Notes under the pieces: generated by a model
What the model saw: the letters and a program-made list of their open reading frames with translations, nothing else
Told to the model about the DNA's origin: nothing
The model's database searches: none
Program-made: the position numbers and the translations under genes
Assembly: GCA_905181635.1 (NCBI GenBank)
Contig: CAJIYM010000003.1
Location: 1-64,000 of the forward strand
Source of the DNA: an uncultured Flavobacteriales bacterium
GTDB taxonomy: Bacteria > Bacteroidota > Bacteroidia > Flavobacteriales > BACL11
Length of the DNA: 64,000 nt
Reading direction: 5' to 3'
Shown: positions 9,309 to 19,628 of the stretch, piece after piece
Numbering within the stretch: position 1 is the first letter of the stretch
How the letters are laid out: each line of letters begins with the position of its first letter

Positions 9309-9998
9309 TTATTCTATAACTATTCTTTTCTCTACTGTTCCATCATCATAAATGTATAAGAGTGGTTGATTTTTTTGTTTTGTTTCTCTTCCTAATAGAT
9401 CAGTTACTTTAAGAATTTTTTTGTTTATAACGTAATCTTGTATTGAAGATGGGGTAGACTCATTGACAGTTAAGTTAGTTGAATGATAGATATCCCCTGA
9501 ATTAGTCTGGTCCAGATTACCTTCCATAAATGCCCCAAAGAAAGTAATGGATCCTGTACCACTATTTGGTGCCTCCCAATCCATCGACCAATTTTTTATA
9601 CCAGGACCTTGTGTTCCACCTAATTTATGAGTAACAGCTTTATTGTTGTTAGTTAATTTTGTTTCAGTATTATTTGTTATAAAAAAAGTTCCTTTTTTTG
9701 CAGATCCAAAATTTGCTTCTTCAGACGTTATCTCAAAGCCATACTGATCATTGCTACCTTGTATACTTGCAGTAATTGTGTATACTTGGTTTGGAACATA
9801 TCCACTTGGTGGAATATTAGAAGTAATTGTAGCTCCTGCCCCTAAACCTGCATAGTGGCATTGAGTACAGCTTACACCATCAGTTGGAGATCCTGTTTTC
9901 CCTCCTACAGATCCTGTAGAATTAGAATTAGAAGTTGTTGGGTAAAAGAATATCGCTAAAGCAATAGCAAATGGGATAATAAAAAGTGATTTTTTCAT
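9309..9998 (-). CDS. Choice-of-anchor V-type (reeler-like) secreted protein with variant tail
   Basis: GSPTDGVSCTQCHYAGLGAGATITSNIPPSGYVPNQVYTITASI; tail VTDLLGRETKQKNQPLLYIYDDGTVEKRIVIE. Confidence 0.8.
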   Translation of the reverse strand: MKKSLFIIPFAIALAIFFYPTTSNSNSTGSVGGKTGSPTDGVSCTQCHYAGLGAGATITSNIPPSGYVPNQVYTITASIQGSNDQYGFEITSEEANFGSAKKGTFFITNNTETKLTNNNKAVTHKLGGTQGPGIKNWSMDWEAPNSGTGSITFFGAFMEGNLDQTNSGDIYHSTNLTVNESTPSSIQDYVINKKILKVTDLLGRETKQKNQPLLYIYDDGTVEKRIVIE

Positions 9999-10025
9999 AT
10001 CGTAAACATACTAAATAAATTCTTG

Positions 10026-10060
10026 AAAAAAGTTCGAAACTGGGACCGTAAGGCCCACCA
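10026..10060. promoter_or_regulatory. Conserved upstream element copy D
   Basis: aaaaaagttcgaaactgggaccgtaaggcccacca, 28 bp upstream of the 9998 start. Confidence 0.55.
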
Positions 10061-10064
10061 AAAA

Positions 10065-10091
10065 GAAACCCACTCATTTGAGTGGGTTTTT
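10065..10091. terminator. Bidirectional terminator hairpin
   Basis: gaaacccactcatttgagtgggttttt directly after the stop of 10094..11326. Confidence 0.75.
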
Positions 10092-10093
10092 AT

Positions 10094-11326
10094 TTATTCA
10101 AGAATCATTTTCTTCTCCACTGTTCCATCATCATAGATGTAAAAGAGAGGTTGATCAGTTTGTTTTGTTTCTCTGCCTAATATATCAATAGTATTAATAA
10201 GACGCCTATTATAATTATCTATTTGAATCATATTGGTTGATACTAAACTAATTGGCTGTTGTTGTGTTACACAATGCACCATACCACCCTCATAGTACAT
10301 ATTACTACAATCAATACCTACAACAGTTTTGCTTGGGTATAAATTTTGAATAATGCTTAATGCAATAGAATCATTTGGATCATTATAGATAGGAACTAAA
10401 ACAGCATCATTTGCTACATTATAATTCACATAACTACCCTTAAAGTTAACATTACCTCCCCAAGAAGTTGTAATATTATTTTGAGTTAATGGCAATGTTA
10501 TAAAAGAATAAGGACTACCATATACATCTGTAGCAGAGTTTAATATCGAAATATCCTGAGTAGATAGCCCCCAATAAATTAAATCAGAATTACTCATAGT
10601 AACTATAGTATTCATGTTTACAAATTTTACAAAACTATCAATATGCATATCTGTAATATCTAATGACCCTCCAAATGCGCCATCTAGCCAAATGAAATTA
10701 GTAACACCTAAATAAGAAGTTAAATAATTCTCAATCTGCATTTCTGTTAGATATGGATTTCTATCTGCTCCTGTTATTGAGCTTCTAGTCATTATCGCAC
10801 TACCATTTCCATCAACCTCAACAGATCCACCCTCTAAAACAAAGCCATCAAGATCCACATATGGAAGATTTAAATCATTAGCGATTAAAGTTGGAATTTG
10901 GTTGTCTAATGCGTAAGGAGCGTCTCCTCCCCAACCATTAAATCCAAAATCAAGAATAATTAAATTATTATTATTGTCGTAAACAAAAATAGGCCCATTA
11001 TCTCTAGTCCAGTAATCATCATTTGGATGAATGTAAAAATCAACATTTGTTAATGGTACTGATGCAGCACTTAAAACTTGTTGAACATGAATTTGTTCAT
11101 TTGTATCGTAAACTATAATATGTACATTTTCTCCTGTTTCCAATGCTGCAACCATTTCAATAAAAGCAGGCTCATTATCTTCTTGATGCCAAGGAGGATA
11201 AGTAAAGTTATGTGGCCATTGCAACCATGTTCCTTCATGCTGATCTTCCTCAGAAGGCATAGTATATTGAATTTGCGCAAAATTTAGAAGAGGTAAAAAA
11301 ATAAATAGAAACAATAGTTTTTTCAT
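10094..11326 (-). CDS. Secreted agmatine deiminase/peptidylarginine deiminase-family protein with variant tail
   Basis: MPSEEDQHEGTWLQWPH, WTRDNGPIFV, DITDMHIDSFVKF, EGGMVHCVTQQQP; signal peptide; tail DILGRETKQTDQPLFYIYDDGTVEKKMILE. Confidence 0.9.
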   Translation of the reverse strand: MKKLLFLFIFLPLLNFAQIQYTMPSEEDQHEGTWLQWPHNFTYPPWHQEDNEPAFIEMVAALETGENVHIIVYDTNEQIHVQQVLSAASVPLTNVDFYIHPNDDYWTRDNGPIFVYDNNNNLIILDFGFNGWGGDAPYALDNQIPTLIANDLNLPYVDLDGFVLEGGSVEVDGNGSAIMTRSSITGADRNPYLTEMQIENYLTSYLGVTNFIWLDGAFGGSLDITDMHIDSFVKFVNMNTIVTMSNSDLIYWGLSTQDISILNSATDVYGSPYSFITLPLTQNNITTSWGGNVNFKGSYVNYNVANDAVLVPIYNDPNDSIALSIIQNLYPSKTVVGIDCSNMYYEGGMVHCVTQQQPISLVSTNMIQIDNYNRRLINTIDILGRETKQTDQPLFYIYDDGTVEKKMILE

Positions 11327-11352
11327 AAGATAAAATTACTAAATAATTTTCT

Positions 11353-11387
11353 AAAAAAGTTCAAAATTAGGACCGAGAGGCCCTCCA
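11353..11387. promoter_or_regulatory. Conserved upstream element copy E
   Basis: aaaaaagttcaaaattaggaccgagaggccctcca, 27 bp upstream of the 11326 start. Confidence 0.5.
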
Positions 11388-11390
11388 AAT

Positions 11391-11423
11391 CAGAATCCAT
11401 CTCATTATGAGTTAAGATTCTGC
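11391..11423. terminator. Putative terminator hairpin
   Basis: cagaatc...gattctg stem followed by tttttatt. Confidence 0.5.
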
Positions 11424-11429
11424 TTTTTA

Positions 11430-11942
11430 TTATCTTATTTTAATATACTTCTTCTTATTCTGAATATACATTTGACCAAATTGAGGAGAAAGTAATTTCC
11501 TTCCATGTATATCGTACATTTTATTATCACCAAACTTATCCATCATCAATTCATTTATGTTGGTTGAGTTCCCTTGAATACTAAACATTACCCATGAGAA
11601 TGTATTTTGGTCATATATTAACGAATCACAATCTGTACAAAAATCATATTGACCTGATGAGTAAATATAAGAATCATAACAAACTTTAATTGTATCTGTT
11701 TGCTGTATTAATTGAAAATATGCAGTCATACCTTCTTCATTGTAACAAGTTATTGAATTACATACTGACCATAACACTTCTATTGAGTCTACTGGAATAC
11801 TAGTCAAGATTGCTGAAGTATCAAATGATATATTAAATACCTGTCCCTGTCCTAAGTTATAAGCTAATGAATCACAATAAGGATTTTGTGCTTGAATTTG
11901 TAATGTAAGAGCTAACAATAATACTGATAATGCTTTTCTCAT
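11430..11942 (-). CDS. Small secreted protein, CDSL-domain type
   Basis: Signal peptide; CDSLAYNLGQGQVFNISF resembles the N-terminal domain of 7078..8223; tail MYDIHGRKLLSPQFGQMYIQNKKKYIKIR. Confidence 0.65.
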   Translation of the reverse strand: MRKALSVLLLALTLQIQAQNPYCDSLAYNLGQGQVFNISFDTSAILTSIPVDSIEVLWSVCNSITCYNEEGMTAYFQLIQQTDTIKVCYDSYIYSSGQYDFCTDCDSLIYDQNTFSWVMFSIQGNSTNINELMMDKFGDNKMYDIHGRKLLSPQFGQMYIQNKKKYIKIR

Positions 11943-12144
11943 TTTTTTTTAAGTTCTTTAAATTATACTACAAATATATATAGATTATAATCAAAGAGGT
12001 TATTTTGAGATGTAAAGTACTACATTTCATCAAAAGAGTTCGAACTTTTACCGTTAAAATCAGATAAAAAACTGCAATAAATTTTAAGTATTTTTAATAT
12101 GTTTGTAAAAAAGTTATATAAATCTAATATTTAAGAATGAAAAA

Positions 12145-12461
12145 ATGCTACAAATTTTTACTCATTACTTTTTGCATTTTGTTTTTCCCTTATTGATTGC
12201 ATTTTTATTTTTTAGAAAAGATTGGGAAAAAGTATATTTTATCATGCTATCTACTATGATGGTTGATTTAGATCATTTTCTTGCTAACCCAATTTACAAA
12301 ATAGATAGATGTAGTATCAATTTCCATCCTCTACATACATATTATGCTATGGTTGTATACATGATAATGATCTTATTTAAAAAACCTTTCAATATAATTG
12401 GAATTGGACTTTGACCTTACATATGCTAACAGACTTTATTGATTGTCTAATGCAAGATTAA
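12145..12461 (+). pseudogene. DUF6122-like membrane protein, frameshifted near 12405-12415
   Basis: ORF ends ..IIGIGL*; the other frame continues TLHMLTDFIDCLMQD* (taa 12459-12461). Confidence 0.6.
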
Positions 12462-12561
12462 ACAAATTTTAAACTAGGATCTAAAGCACAAATAAAGAAA
12501 CCTATATTTACAATTATTTTCTATTAATAATATTATTTTTACAAAAATTTAAAAATTAATT

Positions 12562-14892
12562 ATGTTACGTAAATTTAATCTTATCACCATCTTTTTATGT
12601 TTAATAACTTTTGTGAATGCTCAAGAGAACTTAAATAATAGTAAATTCAAGCAACTTTATGAAGAACTGCCTACTCCTAATGTTTATAGAACAGCTAGTG
12701 GCGCTCCAGGACATGAATACTATCAACAAAAAGCCGACTATGAAATTAATGTTGAGCTAGATGAGGAAAATAACATAATTAATGGAAATGAAACAATCAT
12801 ATACACAAACAACTCTCCTGATATTTTAAATTACTTATGGATTCAGTTAGACCAAAATGTACGAGCTAAAGGTTCTCATGGACAGCTCACCACTACTAAT
12901 AACATGAATAACAAAATGAGCTTTGGTTCTATAAAAAGAATGCATGATAGAATGAACTTTGATGGGGGGTTTAAGCTTGAAAAGGTAACTGATCTATATG
13001 GGAAAGAACTACTCTACAAAATAAATGAGACAATGATGCGAATAGATCTTCAAAAACCATTAAAAAGAGGTCAATCATTTTCATTTAAAATAAAATACTC
13101 TTACAATTTAAATGATAGAATGAAAATCGGAGGAAGAAGTGGATATGAATATTTTAAAGAGGAAGAAAATTCAATATATACAATTGCGCAATTTTTCCCA
13201 AGAATGGCTGTATACAATGAGGTTGAAGGTTGGCAGAATAAACAATTTTTAGGTAGAGGAGAATTTACATTACCTTTTGGAGATTACAAGGTAAGTATAA
13301 CTGTGCCAGCAGACCATATAGTTGCTGCTACAGGAGAATTAAAGAATCCTTCATCAGTTTTAAGTAAAAAACAAATTGAGAGATTAGAAAAAGCTAAAAA
13401 CAACTATACAGATCCAGTTATCATTGTTACACAAGAAGAAGCAGAAGAAAATGAAAAAACAAAAAGTGAATCAAAAAAAACCTGGATTTTTGAAGCAGAA
13501 AATGTTCGTGATTTTGGATGGGCAAGTTCAAGAAAATTTATTTGGGATGGTATGGCTGTAGATATTTCAGGTAAAAATGTTATGGCGTATAGTTACTACC
13601 CAAAAGAAGGAAATCCTCTTTGGGAACAATATTCTACTAGAGTAGTTGCTCATTCACTAAAGATTTACTCTAAATATACAATAGATTATATTTATCCTCA
13701 AGCTACATCAGTTCATGCTAAAAGTATTGGAATGGAATATCCAATGATTTGTTTTAATTTTGGAAGACCTGAAAAAGATGGAAGCTACTCAAAAAGAACA
13801 AAATATGGTATGATAGGAGTTATTATTCACGAAGTAGGTCATAATTTTTTTCCTATGATAATTAATTCTGATGAAAGACAATGGACTTGGATGGACGAAG
13901 GTTTAAATACATTTTTACAATACTTAACTGAGCAAGAATTTGAAAGAAATTATCCATCAAGAAGAGGGCCACCATCAAATATTATAGAATATATGAAGGG
14001 GGATAAAAGTGGCATAGTTCCTATAATGACAAATTCCGAATCAATACTTCAATTTGGTAATAATGCATATGGCAAACCCGCTACAGCACTAAATATCTTA
14101 CGTGAAACTATTATGGGTAGAGAGTTATTTGATTATTCATTTAAAACTTACAGCAAAAGATGGGCCTTCAAACATCCTACACCAGCAGATTTCTTTAGAA
14201 CAATGGAAGATGCTAGTGCAGTAGATCTTGATTGGTTTTGGAGAGGGTGGTTTTACACCAATGATCATGTTGATATCTCAATAGATAAAGTAAATTGGTT
14301 TAAGATAAATACCGGTAATCCTGATGTAGAAAATCCAATATCTAAAGAAAAAGTAGAGAATGAAAATACATACATAGGTAATACAAGAAATAAATCTTCA
14401 ATTAATAAAACAGTAACTGAATACAATGATAATGCTATTGATTTTTACACAACATACGATCCATTTCAGACAAATATTTTAGATAGGGAAGATTATTCAA
14501 AATATTTAAAAAATATTAATAAGGAGGATGAAGAAATATTAAAATCCAATAAAAATTATTACGAAATTCAATTCTCTAATATTGGGGGATTGGTAATGCC
14601 AATTATCTTGGAATTTAAATATACTGATGGAACTAATGAAACAATAAGGATTCCAGCAGAAATATGGAAAAGAAACTCAAAACAAATTAAAAAAATATTT
14701 ATTCTAAACAAACAACTTAGTAGAGTTAAACTTGATCCTTTTTTAGAAACAGCAGATGTTAATATGGATAATAATTATTGGCCCACTAAATCTGAGCCTA
14801 CAAGATTCCAACTTTTTAAGCAAAAAAAGGACAACAGAGACAACCCAATGCAAAGAGACATAAAAGCAAAAGAAAGAATAGAGAATAATTAA
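12562..14892 (+). CDS. M1-family metallopeptidase
   Basis: VIIHEVGHNFFPMIINSDERQWTWMDEGLNTF zinc motif; signal peptide. Confidence 0.95.
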   Translation: MLRKFNLITIFLCLITFVNAQENLNNSKFKQLYEELPTPNVYRTASGAPGHEYYQQKADYEINVELDEENNIINGNETIIYTNNSPDILNYLWIQLDQNVRAKGSHGQLTTTNNMNNKMSFGSIKRMHDRMNFDGGFKLEKVTDLYGKELLYKINETMMRIDLQKPLKRGQSFSFKIKYSYNLNDRMKIGGRSGYEYFKEEENSIYTIAQFFPRMAVYNEVEGWQNKQFLGRGEFTLPFGDYKVSITVPADHIVAATGELKNPSSVLSKKQIERLEKAKNNYTDPVIIVTQEEAEENEKTKSESKKTWIFEAENVRDFGWASSRKFIWDGMAVDISGKNVMAYSYYPKEGNPLWEQYSTRVVAHSLKIYSKYTIDYIYPQATSVHAKSIGMEYPMICFNFGRPEKDGSYSKRTKYGMIGVIIHEVGHNFFPMIINSDERQWTWMDEGLNTFLQYLTEQEFERNYPSRRGPPSNIIEYMKGDKSGIVPIMTNSESILQFGNNAYGKPATALNILRETIMGRELFDYSFKTYSKRWAFKHPTPADFFRTMEDASAVDLDWFWRGWFYTNDHVDISIDKVNWFKINTGNPDVENPISKEKVENENTYIGNTRNKSSINKTVTEYNDNAIDFYTTYDPFQTNILDREDYSKYLKNINKEDEEILKSNKNYYEIQFSNIGGLVMPIILEFKYTDGTNETIRIPAEIWKRNSKQIKKIFILNKQLSRVKLDPFLETADVNMDNNYWPTKSEPTRFQLFKQKKDNRDNPMQRDIKAKERIENN

Positions 14893-14903
14893 GAAACTTC
14901 ATT

Positions 14904-15410
14904 ATGATAAACCCTTTAATTTATTTAGTATTTACATTTTTTCTTCCTTCACACGATTTTCATATTACTCACACATCTTTGAATTACAATAGTGATTCTG
15001 AATCCATAGAAATTACAATGAAGGTTGCTATTGAAGATCTTGAAAGATCATTGGAAGTTAATACTTCCAAAAAATTAAGAATAGGGACTACAAAAGAAAA
15101 TAAATCATCTCATAAAATAATAAGTAACTATTTTGATAATCATTTAAAAGTTTTAACTAATGATAAACCATTACAATTTCAATGGGTTGGAAAAGAAATA
15201 GATGACAATTTACATGATATATATTTATATTTTGAAATCCTAAATTGCAATGAGAATGGGGAGATTAAAACTTTAACTTTAAAGAATACAATTTTTTTAG
15301 AAATAGAAATAAATCAAACTAATATAGTATTAATTGAATTTAAAGATAGTAAATTTAACCTGACATTTACAAAAGATCAAGACATCCAAAAATTACAGTT
15401 TTATGAATAA
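14904..15410 (+). CDS. DUF6702-like protein
   Basis: HDFHITHTSLNYNSDSESIEITMKVAIEDLE; adjacent to the M1 peptidase gene. Confidence 0.6.
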   Translation: MINPLIYLVFTFFLPSHDFHITHTSLNYNSDSESIEITMKVAIEDLERSLEVNTSKKLRIGTTKENKSSHKIISNYFDNHLKVLTNDKPLQFQWVGKEIDDNLHDIYLYFEILNCNENGEIKTLTLKNTIFLEIEINQTNIVLIEFKDSKFNLTFTKDQDIQKLQFYE

Positions 15411-16893
15411 TTATAAAGACTATGTTAATCACTCAAAGAGAATTACAGATATAAATATGTCTATGGCAATTCTTGGATGGGACCAAGAGACTAAAATGCC
15501 AAAAAATGGAAGTAAATTTAGAGCACAACAATTATCAACATTAGCGGAAATATCACACGAATTATCAACAAAAAAAGATTTCGGAATTCTTCTTAATAAT
15601 CTAAATTCTGATAATTCATTAAATTCTGATCAAAGAAGAAATATAAGTTTATCATTAAAGGCCTTTAATAAATCAAAAAAATACAAATCAGAATTTATTG
15701 TAGAAGAATCCAATCTAGTATCAAATGCTTTTCAACAATGGAGATTAGCAAAAGAAAAAAATGATTTTTCAATATTTGAAAGCTCATTGACTAAACTTGT
15801 AGATTTAAGAATTAAAGAATGTGAAATTTTAGGTTATGTAAATCATCCTTACGATGCATTATTAGATCAATACGAACCCGGACTAACTACAAATGAAGTT
15901 GATGATATTTTCTCAAATGTTAAGGAGTTTTTAGTTCCATTCATAAAGAGAATTTTAAGATCGAATAAGATTGATGATTCATTTTTTTATAAAAAATATT
16001 CAAATAATAAACAATGGGATTTTGGCATTGAATTACTTAAGAAAATGGATTATAATTTTGATTCTGGTAGACAAGATTTATCCGCTCACCCCTTTTCTAC
16101 TCACTTTTCACCAGAAGACACTAGAGTAACTACTAGAATTGATGAAAATAATCTTTCTGAAATGATATGGTCATGTATCCATGAAGGAGGTCATGCTTTA
16201 TATGAACAAGGTATTTTATCTGAAAATTATGGTTTACCGTTAGGCGAAACTATTTCTTTAGGAATTCATGAATCACAATCTAGATTATGGGAAAACAATG
16301 TAGGTCGTAGTTTAGAATTCTGGAAACATAATTACGAATCTTTAAAAAAAATATTCCCTAAACAGCTGACAGGTGTTACTGTTGATGATTTTTACAAAGC
16401 TTCAAATAATGTAAAACCAAGTTTAATTAGAACAAATGCTGACGAGTTAACTTATCATCTTCATGTGATTATAAGATATGAGATTGAGAAAGCATTAATA
16501 GAGGGGAAAATAAAAGTAGCAGATCTAGCTAAAATATGGAATTTAAAATATTATGAATATTTAGGTTTGGAGGTACCTTCTGATACTTTAGGTGTATTAC
16601 AAGATATACATTGGTCACATGGAAGTTTTGGTTATTTCCCAACATACACAATAGGTAGTTTTTATGCAGCTCAATTTTTTAATCAAGCTAAAATTGACAA
16701 TCCTAATTTGATAAAAGAAATTGAAAATGGAAATAATAAGAATCTATTAAATTGGTTAAGGAAAAATATTCATAATAGTGGAAAGAGATTAGATGCTCAT
16801 AAATTGTGTGAAAAAATTACAGGAGAAAAACTTAATTTCAAATATTTTAAGGACTACGTAATAGATAAATATTCTAAGATATATGCATTATAA
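15403..16893 (+). CDS. M32 carboxypeptidase (Taq type), paralogue 1
   Basis: IHEGGHALYEQG (HExxH-like HEGGH), LGETISLGIHESQSRLWENNVGRS. Confidence 0.95.
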   Translation: MNNYKDYVNHSKRITDINMSMAILGWDQETKMPKNGSKFRAQQLSTLAEISHELSTKKDFGILLNNLNSDNSLNSDQRRNISLSLKAFNKSKKYKSEFIVEESNLVSNAFQQWRLAKEKNDFSIFESSLTKLVDLRIKECEILGYVNHPYDALLDQYEPGLTTNEVDDIFSNVKEFLVPFIKRILRSNKIDDSFFYKKYSNNKQWDFGIELLKKMDYNFDSGRQDLSAHPFSTHFSPEDTRVTTRIDENNLSEMIWSCIHEGGHALYEQGILSENYGLPLGETISLGIHESQSRLWENNVGRSLEFWKHNYESLKKIFPKQLTGVTVDDFYKASNNVKPSLIRTNADELTYHLHVIIRYEIEKALIEGKIKVADLAKIWNLKYYEYLGLEVPSDTLGVLQDIHWSHGSFGYFPTYTIGSFYAAQFFNQAKIDNPNLIKEIENGNNKNLLNWLRKNIHNSGKRLDAHKLCEKITGEKLNFKYFKDYVIDKYSKIYAL

Positions 16894-16894
16894 A

Positions 16895-17015
16895 GTGGTA
16901 TCATGATTCCAATCCATACTATTTAACTAGATTATAGCAAGATTAAGAACTAAAAATTATTTAATTAAAAGATTATTAAGTTTGATTATTTTTTCTTAGT
17001 AATATCTTATTCTTA
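16895..17015. repeat. Dispersed repeat, decayed copy 4
   Basis: gtggtatcatgattccaatcc...aactagattatagcaag...ttagtaatatcttattctta parallels 5754..5905 with gaps. Confidence 0.5.
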
Positions 17016-17050
17016 AAAGTAAAAAATCTGAAAAAGCTAAACTTAAAGCA

Positions 17051-17083
17051 AAAAAATAGCATACATATTACTGACTGCTATTT
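17051..17083. terminator. Terminator hairpin downstream of CotH gene
   Basis: aaatagca...tgctattt stem at the gene end. Confidence 0.5.
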
Positions 17084-18545
17084 ATTCAATAATAATCCTT
17101 TTTTCTACTTTTCCGGGATAATATATATAGAATAATGGAGCATTTTTAACCACTTTTGTTTTCCTACCCAAAACATCAATAATATATGCTAGTTGCGGAT
17201 TAAAGGTTATATATTCACTAGAATTACAGGAGGGAATATTATCATCCATCCAAATTAACCTGTCTGATATCCAGCTTTTCAAGAAATATATTTCATCTTG
17301 ATAAGTGTTTCCAATATAATAATTTGGCCAAATATAACTTCCTAATATATCCCATCTTTGAAAGTTTCTTTGCTGAGCATTATCCAAATAAAGAGCAAGA
17401 CTATCAATAAAGTTAAATATTGAGTCTTGATGCAAACTTCTTTCACGCAAATATTGCCATCGACATTTTAGTGAGTTTTGATATAACGTGTCATCTAACA
17501 ATCTTTCAAACCAAAATGGAACCTCTGCTAAATCAAAACATCCCCCATCTTGCTGCCATCCTCTTACATTCCACCCATCGCAGTAAAAAGCATTACCAAA
17601 AGCTAGATTATAATCCCATAAAGGGCCCATGGTTAACTTCCCTCCCTTACTATCCTTATCTTTATACATATATGTACTTAGCCTATAGCCATCAATATTT
17701 CTAGAAAGTTCATTAATTATATACAAATCTATAAAAGAAAAAATATCAATATATTTCGAGTAACCGCTAGAGTAATTTGCAAAATTAGTGCTGTTTAATG
17801 CATATTCGAAATCATGCATAAAGTTTTCAATATAACTCCTTTGTTCATTTGACATCACATCTGCTTCTGGATAATGGTATTGTATGCGAAGCCGATCTCC
17901 TGCAATAGTATTGTAGTTTGAAAACCAATAACCACCGCCTGTTCCAGTATATTTATCTAACTTTATAATATAACCTCCTGTTAAACTATCACCAGCAATA
18001 TCATCATAGTCAAGTTTTGCAATATCTACTCTTTTTTTATCTCTTTTAATCTTTTCCATTAAAATATAAACTCCTCTATAATCACCATTTACAACAAGCT
18101 CACAAAACTTAGTTCTTGGTGAATATCTACCCATTTTATTTCCTAAATAAAAAGTTAAAACATTTCTCATTAATGACTTGTCACTATATGGAGCATATAA
18201 AATCCAATCATTTTCAACTGACATTCCCAAAAGAGAAACATTATTGTTATTTCCTAAAATATCCTGCGTTTCTAAAGCATATGCCTTTTTTGGAAAGGAT
18301 TGTGAGGAACTACCTCTATATTCTATACTAATCTTACCATTATATCCTGTAAAAGGACCATTTACAGAGTTAATATTTCCAAATCCATTGTCAATTATTC
18401 GCATATCACAGATTATTCTAGGATCATCTTGTATTGACTGACCATTAGTGCTAATTAAAACTATAGGAAGTTCAGAAGTAGAAAATTGACTAAATGCTAT
18501 AAATGAAAATAATGAAAATAATGAAAATAGAAGTATCTTCCTCAT
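17082..18545 (-). CDS. CotH kinase-family secreted protein with variant tail
   Basis: IEYRGSSSQSFPKKAYALET, MEKIKRDKKRVDIAKLD, MGPLWDYNLAFGNA; tail IIDVLGRKTKVVKNAPLFYIYYPGKVEKRIIIE. Confidence 0.9.
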   Translation of the reverse strand: MRKILLFSLFSLFSFIAFSQFSTSELPIVLISTNGQSIQDDPRIICDMRIIDNGFGNINSVNGPFTGYNGKISIEYRGSSSQSFPKKAYALETQDILGNNNNVSLLGMSVENDWILYAPYSDKSLMRNVLTFYLGNKMGRYSPRTKFCELVVNGDYRGVYILMEKIKRDKKRVDIAKLDYDDIAGDSLTGGYIIKLDKYTGTGGGYWFSNYNTIAGDRLRIQYHYPEADVMSNEQRSYIENFMHDFEYALNSTNFANYSSGYSKYIDIFSFIDLYIINELSRNIDGYRLSTYMYKDKDSKGGKLTMGPLWDYNLAFGNAFYCDGWNVRGWQQDGGCFDLAEVPFWFERLLDDTLYQNSLKCRWQYLRERSLHQDSIFNFIDSLALYLDNAQQRNFQRWDILGSYIWPNYYIGNTYQDEIYFLKSWISDRLIWMDDNIPSCNSSEYITFNPQLAYIIDVLGRKTKVVKNAPLFYIYYPGKVEKRIIIE

Positions 18546-18636
18546 AACGCAAACATACTTAATAATTACCTAAAAATATTCAAAGCTAATAACTAACATG
18601 ACAAAAGAGAAAGAGAATAAGTGAATAATTTTTCAA

Positions 18637-19344
18637 TTAATTAAACGGATTAGTAGCCCAAATATTAAGCTCATTTATAAAACCTCTATCTTCCATCTCA
18701 ATTACAGATATTATCGAGTGAGATATTTCCTTTGTAGTTAACTTGTTATCAACATTTTCTCTTTCTACTCTTTTTGGGTTTCCAAAAGCAGTTGTAACTT
18801 CACTAGGGTTGACTTGGCAAACTCTAATATTGTGAGGTCTTAATTCTGCTTGCCAACATTGAGTCAAGCATCTAACAGCAAATTTTGAAGATGAATAAAT
18901 ACTTCCGTTCTTATATCCTTTTAAACTAGCTGTAGATCCAATATTAACTATAGTTCCAAAAGATTTTTTAATCATGAGCGGAACAATCTCTTTGGTAAAT
19001 AATGCAAGTCCAAAAACATTTACATTAAATACCTTTAAGAAATCTTCAATATTTAATTCGTTAATAGAATTTTTAACACCAATACCAGCATTATTTATTA
19101 GAACATCTATCCTGCCACCTAAAATATCTATACATTTCTCTGCATTCTCTGATATATTTTTATGATCAGAAATATCAAATTCAATAATCTTTGATTTAGT
19201 ATAAATTCTAGCCTCTTTCAATCTATTTTGTAATCTTCCAGTAATCAAAACATTCGCTCCTTTATCTACTAAAACTTTTGCTGTTTCCTTACCAATTCCA
19301 AGACTGCCTCCAGTTATTAAAATATTTTTTCCTTTTACATTCAT
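18637..19344 (-). CDS. SDR-family oxidoreductase
   Basis: NILITGGSLGIGKETA, NNAGIG, YSSSKFA. Confidence 0.95.
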   Translation of the reverse strand: MNVKGKNILITGGSLGIGKETAKVLVDKGANVLITGRLQNRLKEARIYTKSKIIEFDISDHKNISENAEKCIDILGGRIDVLINNAGIGVKNSINELNIEDFLKVFNVNVFGLALFTKEIVPLMIKKSFGTIVNIGSTASLKGYKNGSIYSSSKFAVRCLTQCWQAELRPHNIRVCQVNPSEVTTAFGNPKRVERENVDNKLTTKEISHSIISVIEMEDRGFINELNIWATNPFN

Positions 19345-19628
19345 CTTTTAATTATTTAATTTGCAAATCTACTTAATAATTTTAAAAAAATTTAGACTTG
19401 CAGGTCTAACAAAAAGAATAACTAAATTGATTATATTATGATTAATTAAACTCTATTACTTGAAAATTCTCAACTCCTAATTTTGAGGATTGTTTCAACA
19501 AATATTTATTTTTCTAATAAAAATATTTTATGTTAAATGATAAATATGTGATTATCTATTTATTGATGTTTTTCAATATTATTATAATATTTTTTTTAGT
19601 TTTGAAATAAATTTAAATTATATATAAA

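Noticed and set aside
10026-10091. tRNA 3' end (..GGCCCACCA followed by hairpin) on the + strand
   Set aside because: T-loop to CCA spacing is too long for a tRNA, no anticodon or D-arm can be folded, and other copies do not keep CCA. Treated as a repeated regulatory/structural element.
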